From: Rhizobium sp. L51/94
GTDB taxonomy: Bacteria; Pseudomonadota; Alphaproteobacteria; Rhizobiales; Rhizobiaceae
DNA length: 64,000 nt
Assembly: GCF_019355555.1 (NCBI RefSeq)
Contig: NZ_CP072143.1
Coordinates: 300,789-364,788 of the forward strand
Direction of reading: 5' to 3'
Of this stretch, positions 8,631 through 17,607 are shown piece by piece. A program made the position numbers and the translations under genes. The notes below the pieces were generated by a model. The model worked only from the letters and a program-made list of their open reading frames with translations, was not told the DNA's origin and did no database searches. Numbering within the stretch: position 1 is the stretch's first letter; the number at the start of each line of letters is the position of its first letter.

Positions 8631-9262
8631 GGCCGCACCGCGAACTGCGGTTCCATTCGCTTCTCAACGTTTCGACAAGTTCGTTGGCTACTATCAACTT
8701 AAGCCCGGCACTTTGTTCCGAATATATCGCGAAGGCGAAAGATTCTTTTCCCAAATTACAGGGCAAGGACCGGTAGAAATCTACCCGGAAAGCGAAGTGA
8801 AGTTCTTTACGACCATCGTTAACGCTCAAATAAGCTTCATCATAAATTCCCAGGGCCGGGTAACTGATCTCATTCTCCATCAGGATGGCTTTGAGCGATC
8901 ATGGAAGCGCATCGATGGGAAAAGCGCAGAACGCCAAATCACGAGGCTTGAGGAGCGTATCAAAAATAATCTACCCGACCCGCGTACAGAGAAGGCCCTT
9001 CGTCGATTTGTCGAGGGGATAATCTCAGGAGATCCCAACTACGACGAGATGGCCCCCGAGCAGGCCCAAGCTATCCGTGACCAACTGACTGGCTTGCAGT
9101 CTTTTATTCGAGAGAAGGGGCAAATTAGGTCGATTCGGTTTGTTGGTGTTCAAGAAAACGGCGACGATACCTATCACGTCGAGCATGAAAGGCGGCTCTT
9201 CCGCTGGACTATAGGTCTCGGTTCGGATGGCAAAGTTGAAAGGTCATGGGTCACCTCCGGCG

Positions 9263-9284
9263 GTTAAAGGGCTAGCCCTTTAAC
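9263..9284. terminator. Perfect 22-bp palindrome at the end of the split gene
   Basis: The sequence GTTAAAGGGCT is followed directly by its own reverse complement and includes the TAA stop of the interrupted gene. There is no T-run, and a hairpin with no loop spacing is a weak terminator, so it may instead be a protein-binding site. Confidence 0.4.
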
Positions 9285-9473
9285 AGCTCATCAAAAGGTA
9301 GAAGCACGATAGTGGCAACGATATCGCCATAGGCATGCACGTTGCCGCCATTAGTTTACGATCCGTGGGTGGACCATTTTGGGAGTTCGTAGCGCGGTTC
9401 ACGCTACGTTCGACCTTAGCGCAGGATTTTGAACTGCTCTTGTTCCGCCCCCAATGTGCCCGGCAATAGAACC

Positions 9474-9612
9474 ATCCCATGGCCGAGAATGACATCGATC
9501 TGTCGGGCCTGAGCAAGGGCCATGATCTCACGGCGTTCGGCTCGATGTAGCTTCGCGCCGGAACCGGTCTCTTAGAAAATTCCGGTGACACTTTGACCGG
9601 CGCGTCTAGCAA
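9474..9612 (-). pseudogene. Serine resolvase, N-terminal remnant
   Basis: On the minus strand one frame reads RAGQSVTGIF-stop-ETGSGAK and continues RAERREIMALAQARQIDVIL, typical of the catalytic domain of Tn3-type serine resolvases just after the active-site region. It has an in-frame stop, lacks the first residues and breaks off after QIDVIL. It is probably debris of a Tn3-family transposon. A C-terminal half of a very similar protein lies at 18890-19237 in the opposite orientation. Confidence 0.6.
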
Positions 9613-9715
9613 GCCCTACCGCGACGAATTGAAAAATTAACTTGACAGATTTACTCAATTTCAGGTGAGTTTGGATTGTAGAGATTGTTCTCGAGTGCTT
9701 TCGTAAAACCGATTA

Positions 9716-10957
9716 TTGGGAACGGATGTGATTGATATTCGCAGCAAAGAGTTCCGGGCTAGTACGCGCTTTCGGAACTCGATTTTCACTGTAGTCATCG
9801 TATTAATATCGTTATTAGTCGCAGACTCCATCTGGATTAATCGAGCAAGCCCGTCGATTCCCGAAGGTGTCTTATCGCAACAGATTTCGCGCGGGGCGGT
9901 CAGAGAAATAGTTCTAGCCACCGGCAAAATCTTGCCTCGCGCATACGTCGATGTCGGGGCTCAGGCGTCAGGAACACTGAAAAAGGTTCACTTCGAAGTA
10001 GGAGATCCGGTCAACGCCGGAGACCTACTTGCCGAAATCGACCCTGCGGTCCAAGCTGCAAAAGTAGATGCTGATCGCGCTCAATTGACGGAATTGCAAG
10101 CAGATCTCGTTGCTCAACAGGCTGAAGCTACCTATGCCGCAGCCCAACTCCAGCGAAATATTAGGCTTGCACCAACGAGCTCTATTTCACAGGCTGCTTA
10201 CGATCTTGCGGTACGCGACGCCAAAACAACAGCGTCGAAGGCCGAATCTATTGGTGCACAGATCGCACAAATGCAGTCGGCTATGAAATCCGACGAAGCT
10301 CTTCTTGGCTATACCAAAATTTACGCGCCTATGGCAGGGACGATTGTTTCAATCGATGCTCGCGAAGGACAAACACTTAACGCAGCATACTCCACCCCAA
10401 TGGTCATGCGAATAGCAGATCTTCACACCATGACGGTTTGGGCTCAAGTCTCGGAAGCGGATGTACCTCAACTAAGGGTAGGCATGGATTTGTCGTTTAC
10501 GACACTTGGTTATGGGGAAAGGCGGTGGGTTGGAAAACTTCGGCAAATATTGCCGGCTCCACAGAAGCCAGATCAGCAATCGGGGCAAGGAGCCATTGGC
10601 GGGGGAGCTCAGGCCGCCTCAAACACGGTTGTTTTATATACAGCGCTATTTGATATCGACAATACGAGCGGTGACTTACGATCAGAAATGACCGCACAGG
10701 TATCATTTATCACCGCCAGTGTTGAGAGCGCGATTGTCGCTCCCATGAGCGCATTGATGATTTCTCCAGGAGAAAACAACAAAGCCCAAGTGACAGTTAT
10801 TGATGCCATCGGTCATAGCGATCTCCGCACAGTGAGTATTGGCCTGCGTACCCGTTTTGAGGCACAGATTTTAAATGGCCTAGCGCCGGGTGATCGCGTT
10901 GTGGTGGGACACCGTACAGTTAAAAGCGGCCGCTCCATCTTTGGGCTACAGCTATGA
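9716..10957 (+). CDS. MacA/HlyD-type periplasmic adaptor
   Basis: A 413-residue membrane-fusion protein. An N-terminal membrane anchor (about residues 22-42) is followed by a lipoyl half-motif (YVDVGAQASGTLKKVHFEVG), an alpha-helical hairpin rich in Ala/Gln (residues 105-190), the second lipoyl half (YAPMAGTIVSIDAREGQTL) and a beta-barrel (ALFDIDNTSGDLRSEMTAQV). The frame starts with TTG 9716; GTG 9728 is an alternative. Its stop overlaps the ATG of the next gene (ATGA), so it is translated with the MacB-like protein. Together they would form an inner-membrane-to-outer-membrane export path; a TolC partner is not in the window. Confidence 0.85.
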   Translation: MGTDVIDIRSKEFRASTRFRNSIFTVVIVLISLLVADSIWINRASPSIPEGVLSQQISRGAVREIVLATGKILPRAYVDVGAQASGTLKKVHFEVGDPVNAGDLLAEIDPAVQAAKVDADRAQLTELQADLVAQQAEATYAAAQLQRNIRLAPTSSISQAAYDLAVRDAKTTASKAESIGAQIAQMQSAMKSDEALLGYTKIYAPMAGTIVSIDAREGQTLNAAYSTPMVMRIADLHTMTVWAQVSEADVPQLRVGMDLSFTTLGYGERRWVGKLRQILPAPQKPDQQSGQGAIGGGAQAASNTVVLYTALFDIDNTSGDLRSEMTAQVSFITASVESAIVAPMSALMISPGENNKAQVTVIDAIGHSDLRTVSIGLRTRFEAQILNGLAPGDRVVVGHRTVKSGRSIFGLQL

Positions 10958-12924
10958 AGGCTGGTGATGGATCAATGCCATATCCCTTGATCGAACTAGC
11001 TGCTGTTGGAAAGGAATTTCCGGAATCCGCAACCAGCTCAACCAGAGTGCTACGCAATGTCTCATTCACTATTGATGCTGGTGAGTTTGTCGCGATTATG
11101 GGACCGTCCGGTTCTGGAAAGTCGACATTGATGAACATCCTTGGCCTTCTCGATCATCCTAGTGACGGAAGCTATCGAATCAACGGCCGTGACGTCACAT
11201 CCTTAACCAACAACCAGTTGGCGGCCCATCGGCGTCAGACGTTTGGCTTTATCTTTCAGCAATATCGCCTCATAACTTCGATGACCGCCATAGAGAATGT
11301 AGAAATGCCGGCTGCCTATGCCGGAGATCCTAAAGATCGGCGGCGAGATCGTGCTTCTTGGCTTTTAGGAAAGCTTGGCCTAGCGTCATTCCTTCATTAT
11401 TATCCAGGGCAACTCTCTGGAGGACAACAACAACGCGTTTCGATTGCCAGAGCTCTGGTCAATGGGGGACAGGTGATCCTCGCAGATGAGCCAACTGGTG
11501 CACTTGATAGCGAAACCGGCGGCGAAGTCATTGCGTTGCTAAGCGATCTTGCAATGCAAGGTCATACTGTGATCCTTATTACACACGATCGTAAGACCGC
11601 TCAATCCGCAAGACGTATCATTGAGATACATGATGGGAATGTCATCACTGATACACGTCAACCTTCCCAAAACGCTACCACGGCTGACAAAGTAGCTTTG
11701 TCAGCTAATCAGGTAAATTCTCCGGTTGCCACTATCCGGAGCAATGTAACGGAGGCGTTTAAGTCTGGAGCAAGGGGACTACGTGCCAATCCGTTCCGGA
11801 CTTTTCTCACCCTTCTTGGTGTCATTATCGGCGTAGCATCGGTTGCAACACTGATGGCAATCGGAGAGGGTGCCCGACGTGACGTCCTCGACCGGATGGC
11901 TGTATATGGCGCCGGCCGAATATATGTTGTGCCTGGTGGTGAGCGAAGCCGTGGAGCCGGCGGCAGGTTGCTTGCCAGTGATGTGGACCTGGTTCGAACT
12001 GTAACAAATGTCTCGGCGGCGATACCATATCTTGCAGGTCGCGTCACGGTGCGGGCAGGCAATGTAGACTACCTGACGACTGCTGCAGCAAGTACGGACG
12101 ACTTTCCGATGGTCCAGAGCTGGCAAGTCGATCGCGGACGGTTCTTCACAAATGACGATAATCGCAAACTGGCAACGGTTGCCGTCGTGGGAGCCGCAGT
12201 TGCCAGCCGGCTATTCCCCGTTGGCTCAGACCCTCTCCAACAAATAATTCTCATCCAGGGAGTGCCATTTCAAATTATCGGCGTCTTCGCCGTTAAGGGA
12301 GGTGACGGTACGGGTACAAACAACGATGATTCCATCGTTGTTCCACAAAAAACGGGTCAAATACGGCTGTTTGGCACGCAAGAGCTTACGTGGATCTCCC
12401 TGATAATGGAGAATATTCATGCGTCAAAAGATACAGAGGACGATATTAAGAATGTGCTAAATCAAGCCCATGGCGGCGATGATTTTCGCGTCCTAAATCA
12501 AGCCGCGTACATCGATGCTGAGACCAAAACTCAGGATACTCTCAAACTACTTCTTACGTCCACCGCAGCAATTTCGCTGATAGTTGGGGGCATTGGTATA
12601 ATGAACGTTATGCTCATGGCTGTAGCGGAGAGAACGCGTGAAATCGGAATTCGTATCGCTGGTGGAGCAAGAACTTTAGACATTTTGATCCAGTTTCTGA
12701 CGGAAGCTGTAACGATGACGGTGTTTGGCGGCCTATTGGGGCTGGTCTTGGGGTTGGCGGCGGGAGCTGTCGCAGCATTCGGGTTTGGAGTTCCTGTGAT
12801 CTTCACTGGCGTCTCTTTGGCGGGTGCCCTGATCAGCGCAATTTTGATGGGATTGATATTCGGCTTCGCTCCCGCTCTTCGTGCGGCAAGGCTGAAACCT
12901 GTTACCGCGCTTGCAAGAGAGTAA
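10954..12924 (+). CDS. MacB-type ABC export protein
   Basis: A 656-residue fusion of ATPase and permease. Walker A GPSGSGKST lies near residue 50, the signature LSGGQQQRVSIARAL near 153, and Walker B VILADEPTGALD follows. The second half is MacB/FtsX-like: a first membrane helix around TFLTLLGVIIGVASVATLMA, a large periplasmic domain, and three C-terminal helices including GGIGIMNVMLMAVAERTREI. MacB proteins use ATP to drive periplasmic export of peptides, macrolides or lipoproteins. The linked secreted protein and peptide genes suggest a dedicated substrate rather than drug efflux, but that is inference. Confidence 0.88.
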   Translation: MKAGDGSMPYPLIELAAVGKEFPESATSSTRVLRNVSFTIDAGEFVAIMGPSGSGKSTLMNILGLLDHPSDGSYRINGRDVTSLTNNQLAAHRRQTFGFIFQQYRLITSMTAIENVEMPAAYAGDPKDRRRDRASWLLGKLGLASFLHYYPGQLSGGQQQRVSIARALVNGGQVILADEPTGALDSETGGEVIALLSDLAMQGHTVILITHDRKTAQSARRIIEIHDGNVITDTRQPSQNATTADKVALSANQVNSPVATIRSNVTEAFKSGARGLRANPFRTFLTLLGVIIGVASVATLMAIGEGARRDVLDRMAVYGAGRIYVVPGGERSRGAGGRLLASDVDLVRTVTNVSAAIPYLAGRVTVRAGNVDYLTTAAASTDDFPMVQSWQVDRGRFFTNDDNRKLATVAVVGAAVASRLFPVGSDPLQQIILIQGVPFQIIGVFAVKGGDGTGTNNDDSIVVPQKTGQIRLFGTQELTWISLIMENIHASKDTEDDIKNVLNQAHGGDDFRVLNQAAYIDAETKTQDTLKLLLTSTAAISLIVGGIGIMNVMLMAVAERTREIGIRIAGGARTLDILIQFLTEAVTMTVFGGLLGLVLGLAAGAVAAFGFGVPVIFTGVSLAGALISAILMGLIFGFAPALRAARLKPVTALARE

Positions 12925-13154
12925 TCTTGCAAGGCCAGTTTTCGCGGTGCATGTGCTTCGGCGCTTCATTTTTCGTTACATTCGAACGCAAAAAGCAATC
13001 ACGTCTATTTACATAACTTGAGTCACAAGGTAGACTTTTACCGCTTATCGACGAAAGCGTACTGAAATACACAACCTCAATTCATGCAATTAGATCTCAA
13101 CGCTAGCGCTGAGGGGGACGAACTGTCTTTGCCTTCAGCTGAAAGGAATTGACG

Positions 13155-14135
13155 ATGATTTCTGTAAAGGCTCTGATCTTTTCTGGGGTCCTACTTGGAC
13201 TTTCAAGCTTCTCCGCGACAGCTGGGGAGTCGCTAGCCCATAAGGACCTTAACGTCGCACGCTCAGCAGACTTAACCTGGAAAGTTAACGAGCTTCACGC
13301 GGCCGATAGCCAAACGAAGCATGCAGCGATTGTCGACGTAAACGACCAGTTCGTTATTAAATCCAGTGCTGACAATGGGGTTACAGCAGTAAAATTCGGA
13401 ATACTGGATGGTGAGCGGGCAGCATTTGGCTCATGCACAAGCCTCAGCGCTAGCGACTATCATCCTAACTCTGGCCAGAGGCACACAACATGGGTGCAAT
13501 TCTCGTACTCTCCGCGTGATGGTGCTGGACGGAGGAACATCACCCTCCAAAAGACGGCCGATTTTTACGGGCATGCCAAGGTCTACAATTTCCTGACAAC
13601 CGGCAAAGCTCACGAAATTGCTCAACTTGATGAGGGTGTTACTGTCCGGATTGATGGTGACCAGCTCACTTATACGCAGAATGCCGGCCCTATTGGAGCT
13701 TCTGGAAATATCGACGTACTACGGCTCGCGTACCATTTGGCCGACGACCTGAAGGAAATTGACGCAAACGTCGTATTGAACGACAAAAGCTGGGATGTGG
13801 CGACTGCCCGCATTGCTGACGATATTCCAATCTATAGCGTCAATGACTTCAAGTCCCCAACAGTACTTGAGGACCGGTCAACGGTGGCCGCCTCTTCCAC
13901 TCCCGTCATAGCAGAGCCGACCATTATGGCAGTGGAGGCTAGCGGAACACTGGTAAACAAGGTTAAATATTCCGCTGACTTGAATGCTGAGACCTCGATC
14001 GGCAGCCCGGCAATTACTAAAGAAATTAAAAACAAGCTCTCGGCAGTTTCACAAATTTCTGAGTTCAAAACATACCAAGTGGCAGAGAGGAATGCAATGC
14101 TCAAGGATGCAGCAAATTTGGTGCCCCTTGCTTAA
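13155..14135 (+). CDS. Secreted protein of unknown function linked to MacAB
   Basis: ATG 13155 follows a GAAAGGA ribosome site at 8 bp. The first 24 residues (MISVKALIFSGVLLGLSSFS then ATAG) form a clear Sec signal peptide. The 326-residue mature region is hydrophilic with two cysteine-poor halves: a beta-rich N-terminal half (VKFGILDGERAAFGSC, TTWVQFSYSPRDG) and a Ser/Thr/Ala-rich linker before a helical tail. No family was recognised. It starts 230 bp after macB on the same strand and may be a substrate or periplasmic partner of that exporter. Confidence 0.6.
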   Translation: MISVKALIFSGVLLGLSSFSATAGESLAHKDLNVARSADLTWKVNELHAADSQTKHAAIVDVNDQFVIKSSADNGVTAVKFGILDGERAAFGSCTSLSASDYHPNSGQRHTTWVQFSYSPRDGAGRRNITLQKTADFYGHAKVYNFLTTGKAHEIAQLDEGVTVRIDGDQLTYTQNAGPIGASGNIDVLRLAYHLADDLKEIDANVVLNDKSWDVATARIADDIPIYSVNDFKSPTVLEDRSTVAASSTPVIAEPTIMAVEASGTLVNKVKYSADLNAETSIGSPAITKEIKNKLSAVSQISEFKTYQVAERNAMLKDAANLVPLA

Positions 14136-14213
14136 GAGACACGTTTGCTTGCGTATGCAACATTTTGGACAATAGTGGAAATACCGGCGTGGGTGCATGC
14201 CTAATTTAGCTTC

Positions 14214-15146
14214 ATGGGTGAAATATTGAGCGCGCTGCCTGATCTTCAAAAAGACAAGCCGTTACGATTACTTCCTGGAGATCAGGCTCCGCCACTTGAG
14301 CTCTCTTTGGCATTTAACGCGCCTCTCCCCGCAAAGATAGAGCTGAATCGTATCTCGTTGATAGTCCTTTGGAACGCGGGTTGCCTTTCAAGCCTACCAT
14401 CGTTCGAGAAGCTATCTCGGGTCTACGAAGGTCGCGGCATTCCCTGTTATGGGGTGGCCATAATGGTGAGAGACATAGCTAGAACTGCGGCGGCGGCGGC
14501 CTCGGTTGACAGTAGTGGTCTGATGGCGCTCGAGGCATTTTCGCAAGTACCATCTCCGCTATCGCGCGGATTAGTGACACGCCGTTGGTTCGAGGACAGT
14601 GGTCAGACAGGTATACCGGTTGCTTTTCTAACGGATAGGGCTGGGATAATTGCGTGGATTGGCGACCCCAGTGAGGTTGATGACGTCCTTCCGAAAATTG
14701 AATCCGGTAAGTGGGATGTGGAAACGCATCGTAAAACCTGGCAACAAAAGAGAGCAGACCAGGATGTATATGACTTCCGGCTACTTCAAGATTTGGCTGA
14801 TGCTGAGTTTGCGGGAAAACCTGCCGAGGTCGCAGACCTTATTTCGGTCGCGGAAAATACGTCTGTTCAAATCTCCAGTAACCCGAGATTTTCCAACTTC
14901 AAGCTACGAAGTCTTATGGCCAATGGCCAGATTCGGTCTGCGACACAATTCTATGATTGCATTTCCGAGCAATTCCGGGGCTCTGTTTCGACCCAATGTG
15001 ACCTTGCACGAGCAATCTTAAGGGCCAGCAATTCTGATCAAATTATGCTAGAATTGCTCCTCGGAAATCTCGAAAACTCCTTAGAGTCTACTACCAACCA
15101 AAGCAATCTAAGCGGCATCAGCGATCAACTAGTGGTTACCGCCTGA
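14214..15146 (+). CDS. Thioredoxin-fold protein with modified active site
   Basis: A 310-residue cytosolic-looking protein. Residues 24-160 have the redoxin layout: LRLLPGDQAPPLEL, the strand-turn ISLIVLWNAGCLSSLPSF where C57-x-x-S60 replaces the usual CxxC, and the cis-proline strand GIPVAFLTDRAGIIAWIGDP. A single resolving cysteine means it cannot act as a normal disulfide reductase; a peroxiredoxin-like or binding role is possible. The C-terminal 140 residues are helical, perhaps repeat-like. It lies 78 bp after the secreted protein gene and probably belongs to the same cluster. An IS630 element sits 15 bp after its stop. Confidence 0.6.
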   Translation: MGEILSALPDLQKDKPLRLLPGDQAPPLELSLAFNAPLPAKIELNRISLIVLWNAGCLSSLPSFEKLSRVYEGRGIPCYGVAIMVRDIARTAAAAASVDSSGLMALEAFSQVPSPLSRGLVTRRWFEDSGQTGIPVAFLTDRAGIIAWIGDPSEVDDVLPKIESGKWDVETHRKTWQQKRADQDVYDFRLLQDLADAEFAGKPAEVADLISVAENTSVQISSNPRFSNFKLRSLMANGQIRSATQFYDCISEQFRGSVSTQCDLARAILRASNSDQIMLELLLGNLENSLESTTNQSNLSGISDQLVVTA

Positions 15147-15161
15147 CATAAGAGTCCTGTA

Positions 15162-16277
15162 TGGGATTCCATTTGCTGGGTTGGCATGCGAGTCTGGCGC
15201 ATGCGCACAGGAATATCGTTCACCGTTTCGCCAACAGATCACCAACGCCTGATGGCCTTGACCAGGGATCGCAATGCGCCCCAAAAGCACGTCTGGCGGG
15301 CCGAGATCATCCTGCTGAGTGCCGATGGCGTCGGAACTGTCGAGATTATGCGCCAGACCGGCAAATCGAAGACCTGCGTATGGCGCTGGCAAGAGCGCTT
15401 CGCCACAGAAGGCGTCGAGGGTCTCCTGCGCGACAAGACGCGGCCGTCGCGTATTGTGCGGCTCGGACCCGATGTCGCCGAGCGTGTGGTGGCCCTGACG
15501 CTGGCTGATCCGCCGGGCGAGACGACGCACTGGACGGCCGACATGATGGCGACGGCCGCCGGCATCAGCGCCAGCGCAGTCAGGCGTATCTGGAAAGCGC
15601 ATGGCCTCGCACCTCATCGGTGGCGGCAGTTCAAATTGTCCAACGACCCGAAATTCGTCGACAAGCTGCGAGACGTTGTCGGCCTCTATGTTGATCCGCC
15701 AGCCCACGCCGTCGTGTTGTCGGTCGATGAGAAAAGCCAAATCCAGGCGCTCGACCGCACCCAGCCGGGCCTGCCGATGAAGAAGGGTCGGCTCGGCACC
15801 ATGACCCACGACTACAAGCGGCACGGCACAACCACGCTGTTTGCCGCCCTCAACGTGCTCGACGGCACCGTCATCGGCCGCAACATGCAGCGTCATCGTC
15901 ATCAGGAGTTCATCCGCTTCCTCAACGCCATTAACGCCCAGGTGCCGGACGACAAGGCCGTCCACGTCATCCTCGACAACTATGCTGCCCACAAGCATCC
16001 CAAGGTGAGAGCCTGGCTCGACCGTCACGAGCGTTTCACCTTCCACTTCACTCCGACTTCAAGCTCATGGCTCAACGCGGTGGAGGGTTTCTTCGCCAGG
16101 CTGTCGAAGCGGCGTCTGAAACGCGGCGTTTTCCATTCCGTCGTCGATCTCCAGGCCGCCATCAACCGTTTCCTCGTTGAGCACAACAAAAAGCCAAAGC
16201 CCTTCACTTGGACCGCCGATCCCGACAAAATCATCGCCGCCGTTAAACGCGGGCACCAAGCGTTAGATTCCATCCAC
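15162..16277 (+). mobile_element. IS630-family element inserted at TA
   Basis: The element lies between two TA dinucleotides (15160-15161 and 16278-16279), as expected for IS630/Tc1 elements that duplicate TA. The ends are imperfect inverted repeats (left TGGGATTCCATTT, right complement GTGGATGGAATCT). It carries one transposase gene whose TAG stop is formed by the flanking TA. Confidence 0.75.
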
Positions 16278-16280
16278 TAG
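15186..16280 (+). CDS. IS630-family transposase
   Basis: A 364-residue transposase. An N-terminal helix-turn-helix (GVGTVEIMRQTGKSKTCVWR, GVEGLLRDKTRPSR) is followed by a DDE domain: VVLSVDEKSQIQALD (first Asp), VHVILDNYAAHKHP (second Asp) and TSSSWLNAVEGFFARLSKR (Glu). All three catalytic positions are present and the frame is open, so it is probably active. It catalyses excision and insertion of its element at TA. Confidence 0.92.
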   Translation: MRVWRMRTGISFTVSPTDHQRLMALTRDRNAPQKHVWRAEIILLSADGVGTVEIMRQTGKSKTCVWRWQERFATEGVEGLLRDKTRPSRIVRLGPDVAERVVALTLADPPGETTHWTADMMATAAGISASAVRRIWKAHGLAPHRWRQFKLSNDPKFVDKLRDVVGLYVDPPAHAVVLSVDEKSQIQALDRTQPGLPMKKGRLGTMTHDYKRHGTTTLFAALNVLDGTVIGRNMQRHRHQEFIRFLNAINAQVPDDKAVHVILDNYAAHKHPKVRAWLDRHERFTFHFTPTSSSWLNAVEGFFARLSKRRLKRGVFHSVVDLQAAINRFLVEHNKKPKPFTWTADPDKIIAAVKRGHQALDSIH

Positions 16281-16438
16281 AATTAAAGTTGTTGATTGCT
16301 GAAACGTTGGCTCGCCTAGACGATGAAAGAGCAAACAAAAGCATCAACGCGATCCAGTGCTGGATCGAAGATAAGCCTTTACACGACCTGGAACGGAAAT
16401 GGGCCATCGCGGAAGTTGAAAGGTTGTCTAAAATGTGA
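16280..16438 (+). pseudogene. Orphan C-terminal coding remnant beyond the IS630
   Basis: Directly after the IS630 an open frame encodes about 52 residues (ELKLLIAETLARLDDERANK then a WIEDKPLHDLERKWAIAEVE segment) ending at TGA 16436. It has no good start of its own. If the IS630 and one TA are removed, it lies in the same frame as, but after the stop of, the thioredoxin-fold gene. It may be the lost tail of a neighbouring gene. No family was recognised. Confidence 0.35.
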
Positions 16439-16454
16439 GTTGCACACTGCTCGG

Positions 16455-16550
16455 ATCGATAGACCTGATATCGGCTTGGATGCCGGGAACATGAGATACC
16501 AAGACGAAGCGACCGGGCCGGAACCATAGCCCGTCCTCGTCGAGCGGTTT
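16455..16550 (+). repeat. IS3-type end remnant
   Basis: About 75 bp containing GGCTTGGATGCCGGGAACAT then GAGATACC and a decayed OrfA start (T-K-R-P-G-R-N-H-S-P). A near-identical segment lies at 49510-49590 in the opposite orientation, where the OrfA start is intact. The remnant abuts the decayed IS110 copy. Confidence 0.45.
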
Positions 16551-16554
16551 AAGC

Positions 16555-17575
16555 GGCCGGCGTTCCGAGCGATGCGCTCTTTGAACCATAATGTTAATGT
16601 CGATTTCGGTTGATGCCGCAACCATAGCCAGGCGAGCTCGACCATGGTGGCTCGCAAACGCGGATTTCCCGCCTTAGACACGCCCTGTTCGCGATTGACG
16701 TTACCGCTTTGCCAGGGGGAGGGGGCAAGACCTGCGTAAGATGCAATTTGGCGTCAATTGTCGAAGTGTCTGAACAGGCCCTCCGTGTGAGTATCGTAGC
16801 GAATTCCGGCCCTATTCCTTTGATGCCTAAAAGCGCGGTCGCTTCTTTCGGCGTTTCCGGCGTCTCCTGAACGATCAAGGCATCTCGCTCGGCCTCAACA
16901 GCCTTGATTTGTGTGAGCAACAATCCGAGGCGATCGAGTTCTCTGCATATTTCTGCTATCAAATGTTTTGAGAGCGGTCGACCATCGCCAGTCCGAAGTT
17001 CTTCCAGACGTTGGCGGCGATCTCGATTGACAGGTTGGTAATCCCGAATTCCTTGCGTGAAGAGCAGGCCCTTTATGCGATTGACGTGGAAGACACGTTC
17101 CGCAATCAGAGTTTTCCGCTCCCGTCCAATTCGTCGATTGTCGTCTTCCTCGGGTGTAAGAAGTTTGACCATCGAGCACGCACGAGGCTCGCCACGTTTC
17201 CATGCCATCAAAGCGCGGATCAGCGTTTCGCCGTCGATACGGTCGGTCTTCGCCCGGCGATGGCGGCGCGGCATGGCAATTGATGCGGCTTCTACAATGT
17301 GGCTCTCAATCCAAGCTTCCTTGCTGAGCACTCGTCCCAGCCAGAAGCCATCCAGCCCGGCCTCCTGAATCACTACCAGTGGGTAAAGTATGTTCTTTCG
17401 CCGGGTGGCTTTCTGACGAAGCGCTGCAAAGCATGCGAACAAGCCGGCAATATCCCCTCCAGTAACGGAGTGGCGGGACATCTTCTCGCTGCCAGGTGAC
17501 AGAGCTGTCACCAGCCACGTCGATTTACTTAATTCCAACGAGACGAATATTGCGCCAAGATCGACGGGGGTATGC
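16555..17575 (-). pseudogene. IS110-family transposase, decayed copy
   Basis: The minus strand encodes SLELSKSTWLVTALSPGSEK, then RHRRAKTDRIDGETLIRAL (conserved K-T-D-R-x-D of the DEDD domain) and LLGIKGIGPEFATILTR (transposase-20 domain). After that a frameshift near 16750 breaks the frame; the C-terminus GVSKAGNPRLRATMVELAWL with LRHQPKSTLTLWFKER resumes in another frame and ends abruptly near 16555 at the IS3 remnant. At least one frameshift and a 3' truncation make it inactive. Confidence 0.8.
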
Positions 17576-17607
17576 GATGAGGTGAAACGTTTGGCATGAA
17601 ATGAGCG

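Larger units (their letters stand above)
7127..9267 (+). pseudogene. Glyoxalase-related/DUF3471-like gene split in frame by an IS
   Basis: The 5' part (7127-7377) encodes MRDYREAEIMAQTLRESLAA, HSESLELVSKMLGLPDWNTL: the glyoxalase-related N-terminal domain common in rhizobia. The 3' part (8640-9267) encodes FVGYYQLKPGTLFRIYREGE with QGRVTDLILHQDG, like DUF3471. Removing the IS and one copy of its 9-bp duplication joins 251 + 628 = 879 bp, an uninterrupted frame of 292 residues. So this was one gene and the insertion is recent. Without excision only a truncated first domain is made. The function of the intact protein is unknown. Confidence 0.8.

Noticed and set aside
9280..9473. Minus-strand open frame continuing past the resolvase remnant
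   Set aside because: The family-like resolvase reading lies in another frame and ends at 9480; the rest has no recognisable coding signal.
15129..16046. Open frame of 305 codons on the minus strand
   Set aside because: It is the shadow of the IS630 transposase gene and shows no protein family features.
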